Source: Paramyrothecium sp. XJ0827
Lineage: Eukaryota > Ascomycota > Sordariomycetes > Hypocreales > Stachybotryaceae
NCBI GenBank assembly: GCA_020881915.1
Contig: JAJFPB010000004.1
Span: 3,906,001-3,970,000, forward strand
Length of the DNA stretch: 64,000 nt
Reading direction: 5' to 3'
Under the pieces are notes generated by a model, which saw only the letters and a program-made list of their open reading frames with translations, ran no database searches and was not told the origin of the DNA. The position numbers and the translations under genes are program-made. Positions 20,687 to 33,000 of the stretch are shown in pieces (the first letter of the stretch is position 1; every line of letters begins with the position of its first letter).

Positions 20687-23600
20687 ATGGCATCGGTGAA
20701 GTCCTTGGGGCTCCATCAGCCTGCTGGTCTTCAACATGCCATTGAAGAGCAATTACTTCCCAGCGCAGCACCAACATCTTCCTATACCTGGGATATCTTC
20801 CTCGACAAACATGAATCTGAGGAAGTTGAAGATGAGATTCTCACTACCAAGGATTGCGTGATCTGGTGCCGCGGCAGCATATTTCGAAAAACCTTCAAAT
20901 TCCAGCTCGAAAAAGAACCTGTCACCCAAGCCATCCTGGCTTATTTCCCAACTGCCGAAGGCGAAAAGTCGAGCAAAGAAGCTTCTGAGGGCTCCTCAGG
21001 GAAGCGATCAGCTCTGGAGAAGGCTTTGGTGGTCTTCCTCAAGACACAGGCACACATCTACTTCCTCTCGGGTACGGCACATGTTGTCCATATGCCTTTT
21101 GAGGTTGAACGCGCTTTTGCAGGTCCAGTTGGCGTGATAATCCAAAGAAGACAAAAAATCGAGAGCGATGCGCCCCTCTCTTTGAGATTTCCACGGGTGC
21201 CGCCAAACTCGTTCGTCTCCTCGCAGCTAACTGCGTTTAACAGCTCACAGCTCACCACATTTTCCCTCGAAGGACTGGGACACCCAAAACCACTTCCCTC
21301 AAACCATGCTTTTACGCTAGGAAACATGTGGGAGGCGCCCCTAGAACTGCCGGAATCTCACTGGCCACGGCTTGTTTCTCTGTCAGATCCACTCCTCGAA
21401 ATCGGACTCGTCGTAACCGACAATGATCGTGAGAGGGCAAACGCAGCTCCCAGACCCACCACGAAGCCCAGGTTCCTTGCTTCCTCTGAGGAGCTTTTAC
21501 ACATTGAGGAGATAAAAGTGCCCGGTCTCATCTCGAGGTCATATGCTCCGTTAATTATTGCTGTAACTACCAATCGAGAAAACAACACGTGCACCGTCTG
21601 GCGGCTTTCCTACCTACCTCATGATGACCCTGTTAGGAGGCAGCACAAGTCAGCAAAGACTAAGGCTTCAAGGCGGAGAAGCTCGATGCAACCTGCATTC
21701 GCTAGCGGTACGTCAACTCCAGTGCCACCTTTGGGCCGAGAGAGCTTTGGTGCGCCCTTACCAGGAAAAAGGCAGCGGAAGAGCGAAAGACATGAAAAGA
21801 TTGAAAAGCATGAGAAGACTGAGAGGCCGCTTGATCTCATGACTTCACTGGAGCAACATGACAAAGAAGGTTCTGGCATTGGAAGGCGTAGTTCTCGGCG
21901 AGTCAGCTCAATGCTAGCCCGTGCTGACCTATCTGCCTCCCATGAGCGATCGATCTTTACAGATCAAACCCATGCTCCTAGTTTCGGGCCCTTGGGGAGG
22001 CACGAATCCCACGGCAGTCAGTTTGGCCGGATAAGTTCAAGCTACAATCAACAAATCCACCCAAGTCTAAGCAGTCTACTCGCTGCTCCCATCGACGAGG
22101 GTATTGGAGAAGGGTTGTTGGGGATGGGACTGGACGATCATAGTCTAGACGGTTTGCAGCAAGAAGTGGTCTTCACAAAAGTTCACTCTGTAACACTTGA
22201 AAAGTCTAGTGTCCGGTATTCGACATCGAATGACTCGACCCGGGATCATTCTAGAGTCTTTACTCTTACTGCACCCCCCTTTGCTACCAATGAACTTCAA
22301 CGAAGCCAAATACTGATAGGCATCCAAGACTCGGTCGAGAAACGCCTTCAACTGATTTACCTTCACATGAACTTCCAGCCGAAGTTTGATATGGCTGCTA
22401 GGGCTGGCCGGAAAGAGCACAGAGGGGAGGCGAGCGTGTCAATTCACCCTGGTGAAGTCCGCATCGCACAGAATGTCGTTGACTCGTGTAAGATCATGGA
22501 TGGGGACCAATCAGCCATTTTAATTCTCTCGGAGTCAAATGATGGACGCCATGAGTTGAGCACACAAGCGCCGTGGCGTGAGCTTACCAAAATATCTCTC
22601 GCTGTCCTCTTTGTGGACGATACCAGGAGCTTGCAATACCGGGGAAGGAAGATTGATCGAGATGTACAGCAAAAGAAGTCAGAGGTAATAGACATTGCTA
22701 ACGGAAGCATAGTTGGTATTCGTCACCCCCGGCGGCGGGGCATCGTTGATGTTCTTGACATGAGTGGTCGATTACATCAGTTGCGAATCCAACTTCAGCC
22801 AACATCCCCACAAGTTGGTAAAGTACTCAACATGTGCAAGGGCATTCTGCCAGATACTTTGGGTGAGCGTATTCATGCTGGATGGTTTCATGCCATGCAG
22901 TGGATATCTGGGTCGAGCGAGTCTGTCAGCAACCAAGAATGGTCCGCCTTGGTTGTCTTGATGATAGCTTCCGTCCTTAATCTTGGTCGAACTGACGCAA
23001 CGGGAGTGGGAAAAGCTCGTCTTCCAGTACGTCGGAAGAGAATTGCGTCTGGTTCTTTTGGCTCTATTAGCGAATCCGAAGACTGGAGAGCACTAGAGAG
23101 TGGCGAGACATCGAATTCATTAGGATGCCCACCGTGGATGTTGAATCGTGGATGGCAATGGGCATTGGACGAGGAATTCAACCACGCGATGACCTCGCAG
23201 CAAGATCCCGGTCTGCCACACAGGTTCATTTCTAAACACATACTTCTAGCCAAGGACTTCATGGCTTCATCATTTGGGGAGGCCTCCCTCGGAGTAGCAG
23301 GCTACTTACCAACATCTTTGGGCAAGGACCCCGAGGTTCGTCGAAAGTCCGCAGCAGACATTTTAATGGCTCTTCATTTTCTCCTCGAGGAGGAAAAACT
23401 TGACATCATGACCCCAGAGTATGTCTCGCCTGGCAGGGTTGACCTGCGAGTCCTGGCATGCCAGCTTGCACGTTGGTTGCGTTGGGGCAGCTTCTCAGCT
23501 ATATACGAGCTCGGTATTCAGGAAGACATTGATTTACGCTACGATGCAGGTATGTGATCATGCCAATTTTGATTTGTCCAGTGCTAACAGTAACAGAGTT

Positions 23601-26600
23601 GAACCTCAAACCTCCGATACCCCAACCTACACAGCGGCCTGATATTATCGAGTGGATCCAAAATTGCCTTCTAGGGAACAGGGCAACATATTATCGCACC
23701 CCGGCAGATATCTTTTATGCCAATGCCCGACTTCCCGAAGGAGACAAGAGGTCTGATACGCGTTGGGATGCTATCATTCCTCGCATTACAATATTCAGGA
23801 AGTTCTTCAGACTCATGCGGCCCACGTCTACTGCTGTCGAGATTGTGGAAGCATTGCGAGAAAGCGGGATGACACCGCGAATACTACAGACTCTTCCTGA
23901 AGCATTGCTCGTTCCGCTACAGGATGCTATATCCCTGTGCCAACCGCATCCTCCTGCCGGCTGGCCAAAAGAACTTCTTGAGCTTGTGAAGCGTAGTGAT
24001 ATTAATTACATACTTTCACCCAACGAGAGGCCACAGCCTTCGACGTCAAGCATCCTGGTAAGAAATATGTGCCTCCTGTCAAGACGAATGCTAATAATTA
24101 GGCCCCTACTCATCTCGCCACGTGGGACTATAAGCTACTTTGCGAGAGTGTCGAGGAGGCGAACAACATAGGTTATGACGAGGGTGAGGGCACCGAGCGC
24201 CAAGCTGTGATTCGATCTTTATTTAAAGATGATCGCCGGTTGAACGAAGCCCAAGATCTCCTTTCAACGCAAAAAGCGAGAGTAGTGCGCCTCGATCCTC
24301 ATCCCAGTTGGTCTGAAAGCGAGTATTTGGAAAGACAGAAAGACTTCGTTTCCAACATTGCCGCCGGCACCTTGGCTATTCCGGCCGGCCGAGGGCTGCT
24401 TTACTACAGCCTACGATTTCCTCTGATCACGCAGAAATTTCACATCGGAGGATTCAACCTCAACTGTGTGGTAAAGCCAGCAAATGTCACAGTTGGTGTT
24501 GACAAGTCTTTATTTACGGAGGAAAAAGTCTGCTGGGGGTTTTTCCACCAAGGCGTCGCTGCTGGTCTCGCCATATCTCCGCAAGCCAAAGGCATCGACA
24601 CTTCATGGATTCTGTACAATAAGCCGGGGCAGGAACTCAGCAACCGCCACGCTGGCTTCCTTCTGGCACTTGGTCTTAACGGCCATCTCAAAGACGTGGC
24701 CAAATGGGTTGCATTCAAGTATTTGACACCAAAACACACCATGACGTCGATCGGACTACTGCTAGGACTTGCTGCTTCCTATCTGGGCACAATGGACTCG
24801 CTCATCACACGCTTGCTCTCGGTTCATGCAACGCGCATGTTACCTCGTGGTGCAGCTGAATTGAACTTGTCGCCGCTAACGCAAACCTCGGGCATAATGG
24901 GAATCGGCCTGTTGTATTGCAACAGCCAGCATCGTCGTATGAGCGAGATCATGCTGTCGGAGATTGAGCATGTTGATGAGGAGGATGAGGAAGAACCCCT
25001 GCGGAGCGAATGTTACCGTCTCGCGGCTGGTTACGCGCTTGGTTTTATTAATCTTGGCAAGGGCAATGACCTCAAAGGCTTGCATGATATGAGGTTGACT
25101 GAGAAGCTCATTACCCAAGCAACTGCGACCAAGAATGTGGATATTGTCCATATATTAGACCGCGCTGCTGCCGGTGCCGTTATGGCAATCACCTTCATCT
25201 TTATGAAAACCGAGGATCAAATCGTAGCACGCAAGATAGGTGTGCCCGAGTCACTCCTACAGTTCGATTACATCCGTCCCGACATCCTTCTGCTTCGAAT
25301 GGTGGCTAGAAATCTTATCCTCTGGTCACAAATTGAACCAACTTTTGCCTGGCTCCAACGAAATTTACCAGCCTCATACCGACCTCGATATAAGTTACAG
25401 GGAACGTCCAAGTTGAAGTCAACAGACTTGCCGTTCTTCAGTATCCTTGCAGGACTCTGCTTCTCAATCGCCTTGCGATTCTCAGGCAGCGCTTCCACAA
25501 AGGTTCGGGATTTGTTATTGCACTACCTTGATCAGTTCATGCGCATTACCCGAATACCTTCAAGCACGCGGATGCAGCCAGACGCCGCAACTCCCTATGA
25601 TGAGGAGCTGGCACGCACAAACTCCCGCATGTGTCAGGATGTCCTTGCCTTGTCCGCTTCGATTGTAATGGCAGGTACTGGCGACATTTCAGTGCTTCGG
25701 CGCCTGCGTTCTCTCCATGGACGTGATGATCCAGAAACGCCTTATGGATCTCACTTGGCAGCACACCTGGCCATCGGCTCCCTGTTCTTGGGTTGTGGAA
25801 CTGCAACTTTTGGTTCCAGCAATATGGCCATTGCATCCCTTCTCGTGGCTTTCTACCCCATATTTCCAACGAACGTCATGGATAATCGATCGCATCTTCA
25901 GGCTTTCAGACATTTCTGGGTTCTGGCAACAGAACAACGCTGTCTGGTAACTAAGGATGTGCTTACGGGCCAGCCGGTCTCTGTTCCTGTTTTGATCAAG
26001 ATGAAACAGTCTCTTTCCACGGATGCTGTAATCTACAAGACTGCACCGTGTCTTCTCCCGCCTCTTGACCAGATTTCCAATTTATCGACTGCTTGCGGCC
26101 CGCAGTACTGGGATGTCGAGCTCGACCTTCGCGATGAGAAGCTGCGGCAGGCATTTGCTTCCACCCTTAGCATCTATCTACGGAAAAGACCATCGCGCGA
26201 AGGCACCTTCACATCGACCCTCCGAGCACTCGGAGAGGACCGGCAAAGGGACAACCCATTCGAATGGATCTTTGGCCTTGAGGCACTTCAATCTGTCAAC
26301 TACGCAGAGCGAGCCGCCATTCTCGACGGGGAGGGAGACGAGCACGATACGGGAGCTGCGGTGGACGCAAGGTTAGAAATGGAGAGGGGCATCCTGGAAG
26401 GAGGGGACAGGGAGCGGCTTGAGGGAGCGAAACTACTGTTCGATTGGGCCTCTGTGAGGGACCGGCTGTTACCCTCGCATCCTGCGGCCCATGACAGCCA
26501 GGCAACGGAGACTGGAGAACCCGAGCGGCCTGACAACCAGCACGAGGAAGAGGAGGCCGCATGGTGGCTTCGCGATAGCGTGGTGGAGGATTTGAAGGGA

Positions 26601-26636
26601 AAGGTCTGGGGAACTGGTCGTGGAGACGAGCGGTAG
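20687..26636 (+). CDS. APC1: Anaphase-promoting complex subunit 1 (APC1/BimE)
   Basis: Three exons (20687-23549, 23597-24057, 24102-26636) with introns of 47 and 44 bp give 1952 residues, the usual size for mould BimE. The N-terminal part forms the Apc1 propeller region (YTWDIFLDKH, FRKTFKFQLEKEPVTQAILAYF) and contains a charged, disordered insert near residues 310-400 (KSERHEKIEKHEKTER). The C-terminal half holds the proteasome/cyclosome repeats: PAGRGLLYYSLRFPLITQKF, HAGFLLALGLNGHL, KHTMTSIGLLLGLAASYLGT, RSECYRLAAGYALGFINLGKG, HLAAHLAIGSLFLGCGTATFG. APC1 is the largest scaffold of the ubiquitin ligase that triggers anaphase and mitotic exit. The family is certain; the start rests on the first ATG in frame, and an out-of-frame ATG lies 19 bp upstream. 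Confidence 0.96.
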
Positions 26637-27168
26637 AAGGCCATGATATCCCAGGACCTGAAGCGAACGAGGTTCGTTATGTTTAGAAACAATGGCATGA
26701 CGACAATATAATGCTGGCTTACAATGTACATTGCCTCTCATTCTAGAGCATAGGCAGTAAGAAGCAAAAGCACAGCCTCACGAGGGACAAGCATGCACAG
26801 GAAAAAAGCTTCATCTATGTCATTTGACTAGAGTCGCCTTCTTTTTCATCCGTCGCACAAAAATTCCATTTGTGCCCTCCCGACCCTTCTTTGTGTCCCA
26901 AAAAACGCCATGCAATGCAAACCGCATCACCAGGGATATACAGAGGGCATTCTAGACATTCTCCCCTGCTAAGACTTTGCAGAAAACATAAGCACAAGCC
27001 AAAAATACGTAAATCAAGCTCCGTGACCCCTTTCTTTTCGTTACGATCTAGGAAGCCCACCAAAGCCCTTTGTTTTTCTCATACAGCAAACGCAGAAAAG
27101 AGCCGTCTGCCCTGATTCCGTAGGTAAGCTCTCCCAGCAGCATCCCGGGTTTCCCCTCCACCTCCAAT
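26637..27168. other. Convergent 3' intergenic region
   Basis: Between the APC1 and eIF3e stops. No gene seen; 3' untranslated sequence. Confidence 0.6.
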
Positions 27169-28550
27169 TTACTTGGAGACGGCTGCGTTGAGGACTTGCG
27201 TCCGGAAGAAGCCTCCCTTGGTCTTCTCGATGACCTGCTGGTAGACGTTGTTGGGAGGGTGGTTCATGATGACGGTGCCGTCCTTGCTGTCGATCTTGGC
27301 GTCGAGCCTGGTCTCGCGGATCAGGTTGACGATCCACTTCTCGCCGTCGTCGGGGTTGAGCCCCAAGCGAGCGCTGAGATCGCGGATGTTCATGCGGCTG
27401 AAGATCTTGCAGTAGCTCTCGCAAATGAGGTGCCTGGCGGCCTCGACGAAGGCGTCGGCGGACGAGGCGAGGAAGAAGTCGCTGCGGCAGACCTCCTCGG
27501 CCATGCGAAGGGCCTCGCGGGCGGCGTTGAAGTCGTGGGCGATGTAGAGGGCGTTGACGAACTGGGTGATGGGGTCGTTGTACTCGTAGGCCTCCTGGCG
27601 GACGTAGCGGACGACGTCCTTGAGCTGCTTCTGGTGCAGGGAGCTGTTGCGGGAGCGGTTGCGGCCGGTGATGACGGCGGCGATCAGGTACCGCAGGGCC
27701 CAGGGGCAGGAGGTCTGGATGGTGTTGATGTAGGCGGCGGAGAAGAACATCTCGAGGATGGGCTCGCGGGCGCCCTCGAAGTTGAACAGGGGGAAGAGGG
27801 ACCAGTGGATGAGCATGGTCCGGTGGTCGAGCTGGGCACGGGGGTTGTTGAAGAGCTTGGTGTCGATGCCCTCCCTCACGTTCTTGAGCTCGTCGACGGC
27901 CGACTCCCAGTTGGTGGACAGGATTTCGGAGGCGAGCTTGCCCCATGTCGAGGCCGAGACCTTGTCGTTGTCGGTGGAGAGGACTCGGAACTGGTACAGC
28001 ATGTCGGCGGCGGGGCCGTACTGGCCGCAGCGGAACTGGAACTGGCCAAAGTCATACAGCGCGTTCACCATCTCCATGGTGACCTGGGCATATCGTTAGT
28101 CATGGGTCGGGCGGGAATACGCTTGGGGTGAGGGGGGGTACCCACTCCGTGCTGGTTCTTCAAGAACTCCAAGTTGGCGACCTTGTCGCTCCTGAGGCCG
28201 TTGACGACCTCGTCCTGGGTCAGGAGGTCCGCAATCTTGGCCGTGGCCTGCTCGTACTTCTCCAGCTGCGCCAGCACCTCCTGGCGCTTCTTGGTGTACT
28301 CGGCCGGGGGTTCGTCGACGCCGTGGAGCTCGCAGTACAGCGAGGCGACGTAGTCGGTCATGTTGGTGTCCTCCAGCAGCTTGATCTTCCCGGACAGGAT
28401 CTGCTTCGCCTTCTCCTCGTCGCCCGACTCCTCGGCCTTGTCGCCCTCGAACTGGATGAGGGGGAACAGCAGGTGTCGGCTCAGGTGCGGCGCCAGCTTT
28501 GGCATGATCGACGAGCCATCGGCCGAGACGGCCTTGAGTACATCCTCCAT
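27169..28550 (-). CDS. Translation initiation factor eIF3 subunit e (INT6)
   Basis: Exon 1 (28550-28146) and exon 2 (28083-27169) join across a 62-bp intron to give 439 residues. The N-terminus carries the eIF3e domain ([15 protein letters not shown]), with [21 protein letters not shown] just after. Helical repeats follow ([27 protein letters not shown], and [24 protein letters not shown]). The C-terminal PCI domain runs through [24 protein letters not shown] to [21 protein letters not shown] and [12 protein letters not shown]. eIF3e belongs to the octameric PCI/MPN core of eIF3 on the 40S subunit. The intron donor is GTGGGT, weaker than the GTRAGT used elsewhere; a donor 4 bases downstream is possible but breaks the conserved reading across the junction. 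Confidence 0.96.
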
Positions 28551-29026
28551 GATTGTAGATTCGGGGTCTGTCGACGAAGGTGCGAGGGGGAAAAGGGTGC
28601 GCGACTTCGGAGATTTCGGAGTGGGCGGGCGAAGGGGGGAAAGAAGAGGCTTCCTAGCAGGCTGTTGAGGCTTTCTCGACCCGTAGAATTAATTGGTGAT
28701 GGAGGGGCAGATTTTTGGCTGAATTTCCCTATTACACGAGTTGGTGTGGGGTTTGGCGTTGCTCCGAATATCTGCCGGCCGAGCCATGGCCGCTGTCATG
28801 TGACCTCGATATTTTTTGGGATAGCTTCAAAGTCTCTGGTACTACTGTAGCGTAGCAGGCGAACGGCGAGCGCAGCGTAACTTGGTCGTTGTTCCAATTA
28901 GTTGCTTGGCTCTTGGGCGCTCAGTTTTTTCTTGTCTAGACTTACATCTCGATCTGAATCGAGCACTTTGACAACTTCTCTGCTGCTCACCCGTCTTCCG
29001 CTCGCCAATACCCGACCGCAACCATC
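28551..29026. promoter_or_regulatory. Shared divergent promoter region of eIF3e and mL49
   Basis: 476 bp between two divergent start codons. It contains an ATTGG (CCAAT on the minus strand) at 28692-28696 and a CCAAT at 28894-28898, each on the side and in the orientation of one gene. No coding sequence visible. Confidence 0.6.
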
Positions 29027-29565
29027 ATGTCACGAATCTTCAACCGCGCAACGAGCGCCTTGCGCTGCACAGCAAGCCGGTCCTCGCTGTTGTTCCCCTC
29101 GGCGCCTCTCCAGACCGTCCAAGCCGCCTCAATCTCTTTCCAGGCTACTCGTAGCGTTCAGCAATACCGCCCCAGCTCGAAAACGCCCGAGGAGAAGCGT
29201 CCCAAGGAGCACCTCCCCGTTCCCAAGCCTTCAAAGACTCCTGAAGAGCTTGCTCAACTCCCCTACATCGTCCGCCGAACCCCGTCCACTCAGCTGCCAA
29301 TCTACAGGAAATGGATGTCCGGTGGCACTCGACAGGTCATCATGATCAAGAAGGTTGAGGGCAACCGGCGGAAGATGGTCGAGGACTTGGTTGGGGCCTT
29401 GGAGCTTACACGGGAAGATGTTCGACTCAACCCCACGACGCAACAGATAGAGTTGAAGGTTAGTCGGGACTACCACGTTGGCCGTCAGAAGAGCAAAACT
29501 AATCAGTATACCAGGGCGATCATTTCCACAAGGCCAGGCAGTGGTTGTTAGAAAGTGGATTCTAA
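29027..29565 (+). CDS. IMG2: Mitochondrial large-subunit ribosomal protein mL49 (IMG2)
   Basis: Exons 29027-29458 and 29515-29565 give 160 residues. The N-terminus is Arg/Ser-rich and acts as a mitochondrial presequence. The Img2/mL49 domain starts at LPYIVRRTPSTQLPIYRKW, continues through GGTRQVIMIKKVEGNRRKMVEDL and NPTTQQIELK, and finishes after the splice with GDHFHKARQWLLESGF, the conserved C-terminus of the family. Without splicing the frame would run to 174 residues with an unrelated tail, so the 56-bp intron (donor GTTAGT) is well supported by the family ending. The protein is part of the 54S mitoribosome. It shares a divergent promoter region with eIF3e. Confidence 0.94.
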
Positions 29566-30030
29566 AACCGACGATGGCTCGACGCGACAACACTGGTCTG
29601 GGAGAGGGCTGGTTATCATTTTAATGTGTATAAAACGCTTGTACCAATTGTCTAACTAAGGGATGCGCTCTGGCCGAATGTACAATATAGACGAGGTGGG
29701 AACTTATCCACGTAGAGGAGTTCGTGGTATCGGATATCGCATTGCTAAGCTTATTTACACTTGACGCCGGTTTAAGTCCAATGGTGCCCATGGTCTCCAA
29801 GCCTTCCATACACAAATACTTCATGCCATTCTATGAGCCACATGGAGAGAAAGAAAGAATCCGTGAGGCTCGCAGATCAACAACCCGCCCGATAAGAAAT
29901 AACATACACGCTTGGCTAGCTCGTCATCGCACGTATATCCAAAGACCAGCATCGTCGCTGGAAAGAGAATGTACGGATCGGAAAAGACGGTCGGCACTTC
30001 AAAAGATAGCATCGCTAGGTCCGGCGCCAA
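29566..30030. other. Convergent 3' intergenic region
   Basis: Lies between the mL49 and SWI1 stops. No gene seen. Confidence 0.6.
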
Positions 30031-33000
30031 CTATGTGCTGAGTTGGAAGAATGCAGCCAGCTGCTGTAGATAGCCTTCTTTCGTCCAATCGGGAGACTGC
30101 ATCGACAAAGCATCGACCAGGGCCTGCGGAGGCGGGATGAAGTTGACCGGTGTTTCCGAAGGCGATTTATTCTGATCTCTCCCTTTTTCGGCCAGCCTCC
30201 GCAATAACGAGATAGCAACCACGACAATATAGACGAGCTCGGGGTCTTTCCGCGTTGTTGTCCGCGCCGCGCCACGGTTGAGTAGCTGAGGCTGCTCGTA
30301 TAGCTGGGTAAGCTCTTGAACTAGTCTGAAGAGGTTCTCTACAACTCCATTTTCAGAACTCAGCCAGCTCCTGGCCAGAGCAGGTTCGTGACTAGGAGCA
30401 AGAGACGCCAGAATCTCGGCTGAAAGAAGTCCCTGCATAAGGAACGGCTTCCTGACTTCAACGAGCGATGGGAGAGTGGGCGGTCTTGAACGGTCTTTGG
30501 CTCTGTCGGGAATCGTGGAGACTGCAAGAGCGAATGTCCGAGTAAGAAGCTCGTACGGTGGCGTACCAGTAGCATCTAGCGCAAACACGGTCTTATAATG
30601 CGTCCTATTAGGCTCATCGCGGGCCAAGAGCTTGGCCAGTGCATCCACAGCATGAGGAAGGTATGGGTGTACGCTTGGGTCGTAGGGCGAGAAGAACAGC
30701 TTGTTGTCGGAAGTGGTAGGACCTGGTGCTGGAGCAAAGGCTAAAAGGAATTGCAACAAACAAAACGCTTGTTCGCGGCCTGGAATTTCTATCGAGCCCG
30801 CAATGTTGGAAAGAAGAATGACTACATCCTTCATAAAGTCAAGTGTATTTTGCTGGGTCCGTAGAAGCATTGTTCGTGTGCCGAGGTAACGGATAATGAC
30901 ACAAATGAATTTTATAATGGACTCGTCGGCAAGGAGAACGTGGTTGTCATTTTGCTCGCCAGGAAATGAGACGTTGCGTAAAATTGTCGTGATGCAGATC
31001 AGTCGATCGACAGCCCGATCCAGTTCGTAGGCCGTTGAACCGAATATGGGTATGGCACGAACAGCCCACCTCTCAAGCCTGCAAGCTCTGAACACATCTT
31101 CGTACGGCGTCAACTGGATTTCGTCAGATACTTCGACAGTGTGCTCGGCTAAGAGCTCTAGTTGATCTTCGGCGCAATCAACAAGGGCATCTACCAGGTC
31201 CTCACAATATCTCAGTTGTAAGAAATGGGCCTGGTTCGTCGAAGAGGACACAGCCGCGAGCATGTCCAGAGCCAATCGGACTTCTCCATGAATCCCGCTC
31301 TGCAAACTTCGTGTCAAAGCCTGGATGTCAATTGTGCCAAAATCTCCCAGCGAAGGAACGTCTGGCCTCCAGCGCTCAAGTTCGGCCCCCAGCATGTTAG
31401 CAGCGTTGAGATCGACACCTCCATAAGTTGACAGTTCTCGAGAGCAAGGGCTGTATGCTTCAGACTTGGGCGCCATTGGCGGCATTCGCTGCTCGATACT
31501 CACTCCCGACAGTGGCCCCGATGGCCTGCCATCAGGTTGTGGCATTGACATACTTCCGGGTTTGCTCGGTACGGGTGAAGGCACGGAAAAGTCGTTTGGC
31601 ACAGGCTGAGGTCCTGCTTGCGAAATGCTCGGGGCCTTGTTGTGGCCAGGCATATTGTTCGCTTGCTGGAGTGGCTGAGGTGTTGCGAGTCCGTTGACAG
31701 GAGGCTGGCCAGGTTTCATTGCGGTTTGCGGCTGCGGTTGCGGTTGTTGATTAGGCGTCATCTGGTTTTGGTTCATTTGCTGGTTGGGTGGCATCTGCTT
31801 TTGCGGTGTGCTTTGCTGGGTCGCTGCCATATTCTGCATCATCATCCTCTGCTTCCAAGCCTTTTCGAACTCAACAAGGTTGCGCTCGTACACCTGCTTT
31901 AGTGCAGGGCCAACAGTGGGAATTTGCGCAGGAAGTCCCAGGACCTGGGAAATGTGCGCCCAGCCGTTAGCTGCCGTAACAGGTTTATAACCACCTTTGC
32001 CCTGCACTGCTTGGAAAAGCATCACGAGGTTAACCGGTCGATCTGCCACAACCGGGTTTGGGTCAAAGGGAAGACCCTTTGAACTCATAAGCGCTGCGAG
32101 ATTCTTCATAAACTGTTCGGGGTTTAAGTTGGCCATTGGGCGCTGTTGAGGTCTCATGGCCCCTTGGGGCATCTGGCCATTTGGCATGGGGTGCATCTGC
32201 TGCTTAGGCATCATACCCCGACCCATGTTTTGTGCCTGCATCTGAGCCTGCATTTGCATATTGCCCTGCAGCTGCTGCTGAAGACGCATTTGATATGCCG
32301 CCATTTTCTGTTGATCCGAGATGTTTTGAGGTCTTTGCTGCTGGGGTTGGCCAGGTTGTCCTTGTTGAAGTTGGGCCTGCGACTGGGGCTGTTGCTGTAC
32401 AGGCGGCTGCTGTTGTTGACCTTGCTGTTGCTGCTGTTGCTGCTGCTGCATCTGATTATACATGGCATTTGGCATCTGGCCCATGTGTTGCTGCATTTGT
32501 CCCATCTGCTGGGGCATCATCTGCGTACCAGCCATCGCGTTGGGATTCGACGCAGGACGAGGATTCGACGGCGATGGCGCGAAGTTGGGATTATAGCCAG
32601 GGTTCATGTTTTGCATATACGGATTCGGTTGAGGGGTGCCGTGTTCGGACGGTATTGGTGATGTCTGAGCACCGAATTGTTGCGCGCTAGGTGAGAATGG
32701 GTGCGGCGACGCGGTTGCCACTCTCTGCGGAACATTTCCTGGTCGCATTTGATTGCCCATGATGGGAGAGGGGCTGGCATTCGCAGAACCGTTCGGCTGG
32801 AGATGAGGAAATTGGCCTCCAGGCGGTTGCTGCTGAGGCATCGCACCGGGCTGGAAACCGGGGAAGCTTTGTTGTTGGGGAGTCTGCGACCGCGACGTAG
32901 GCAACATGCCGGGATTTTGTCTGGGGGAGCCGGCAAGGCTGTCTTCGCGTGGTCGCGGACGTTTTGATGGAATGACGGAGTTGGTCTGATAGACGGGGTT

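Noticed and set aside
27196..28131. A 311-codon plus-strand frame opposite eIF3e (and a 301-codon shadow in another minus frame)
   Set aside because: Both overlap the conserved eIF3e coding sequence, consist of low-complexity Val/Gly/Asp or Arg/Pro/His runs caused by GC-rich third positions, and lack family resemblance.
29459..29551. Unspliced 174-residue form of mL49
   Set aside because: The family-conserved C-terminus appears only after removal of the 29459-29514 intron.
32146..32661. Plus-strand Leu-rich frame opposite SWI1
   Set aside because: It is the complement of the polyglutamine codons; not a membrane protein.
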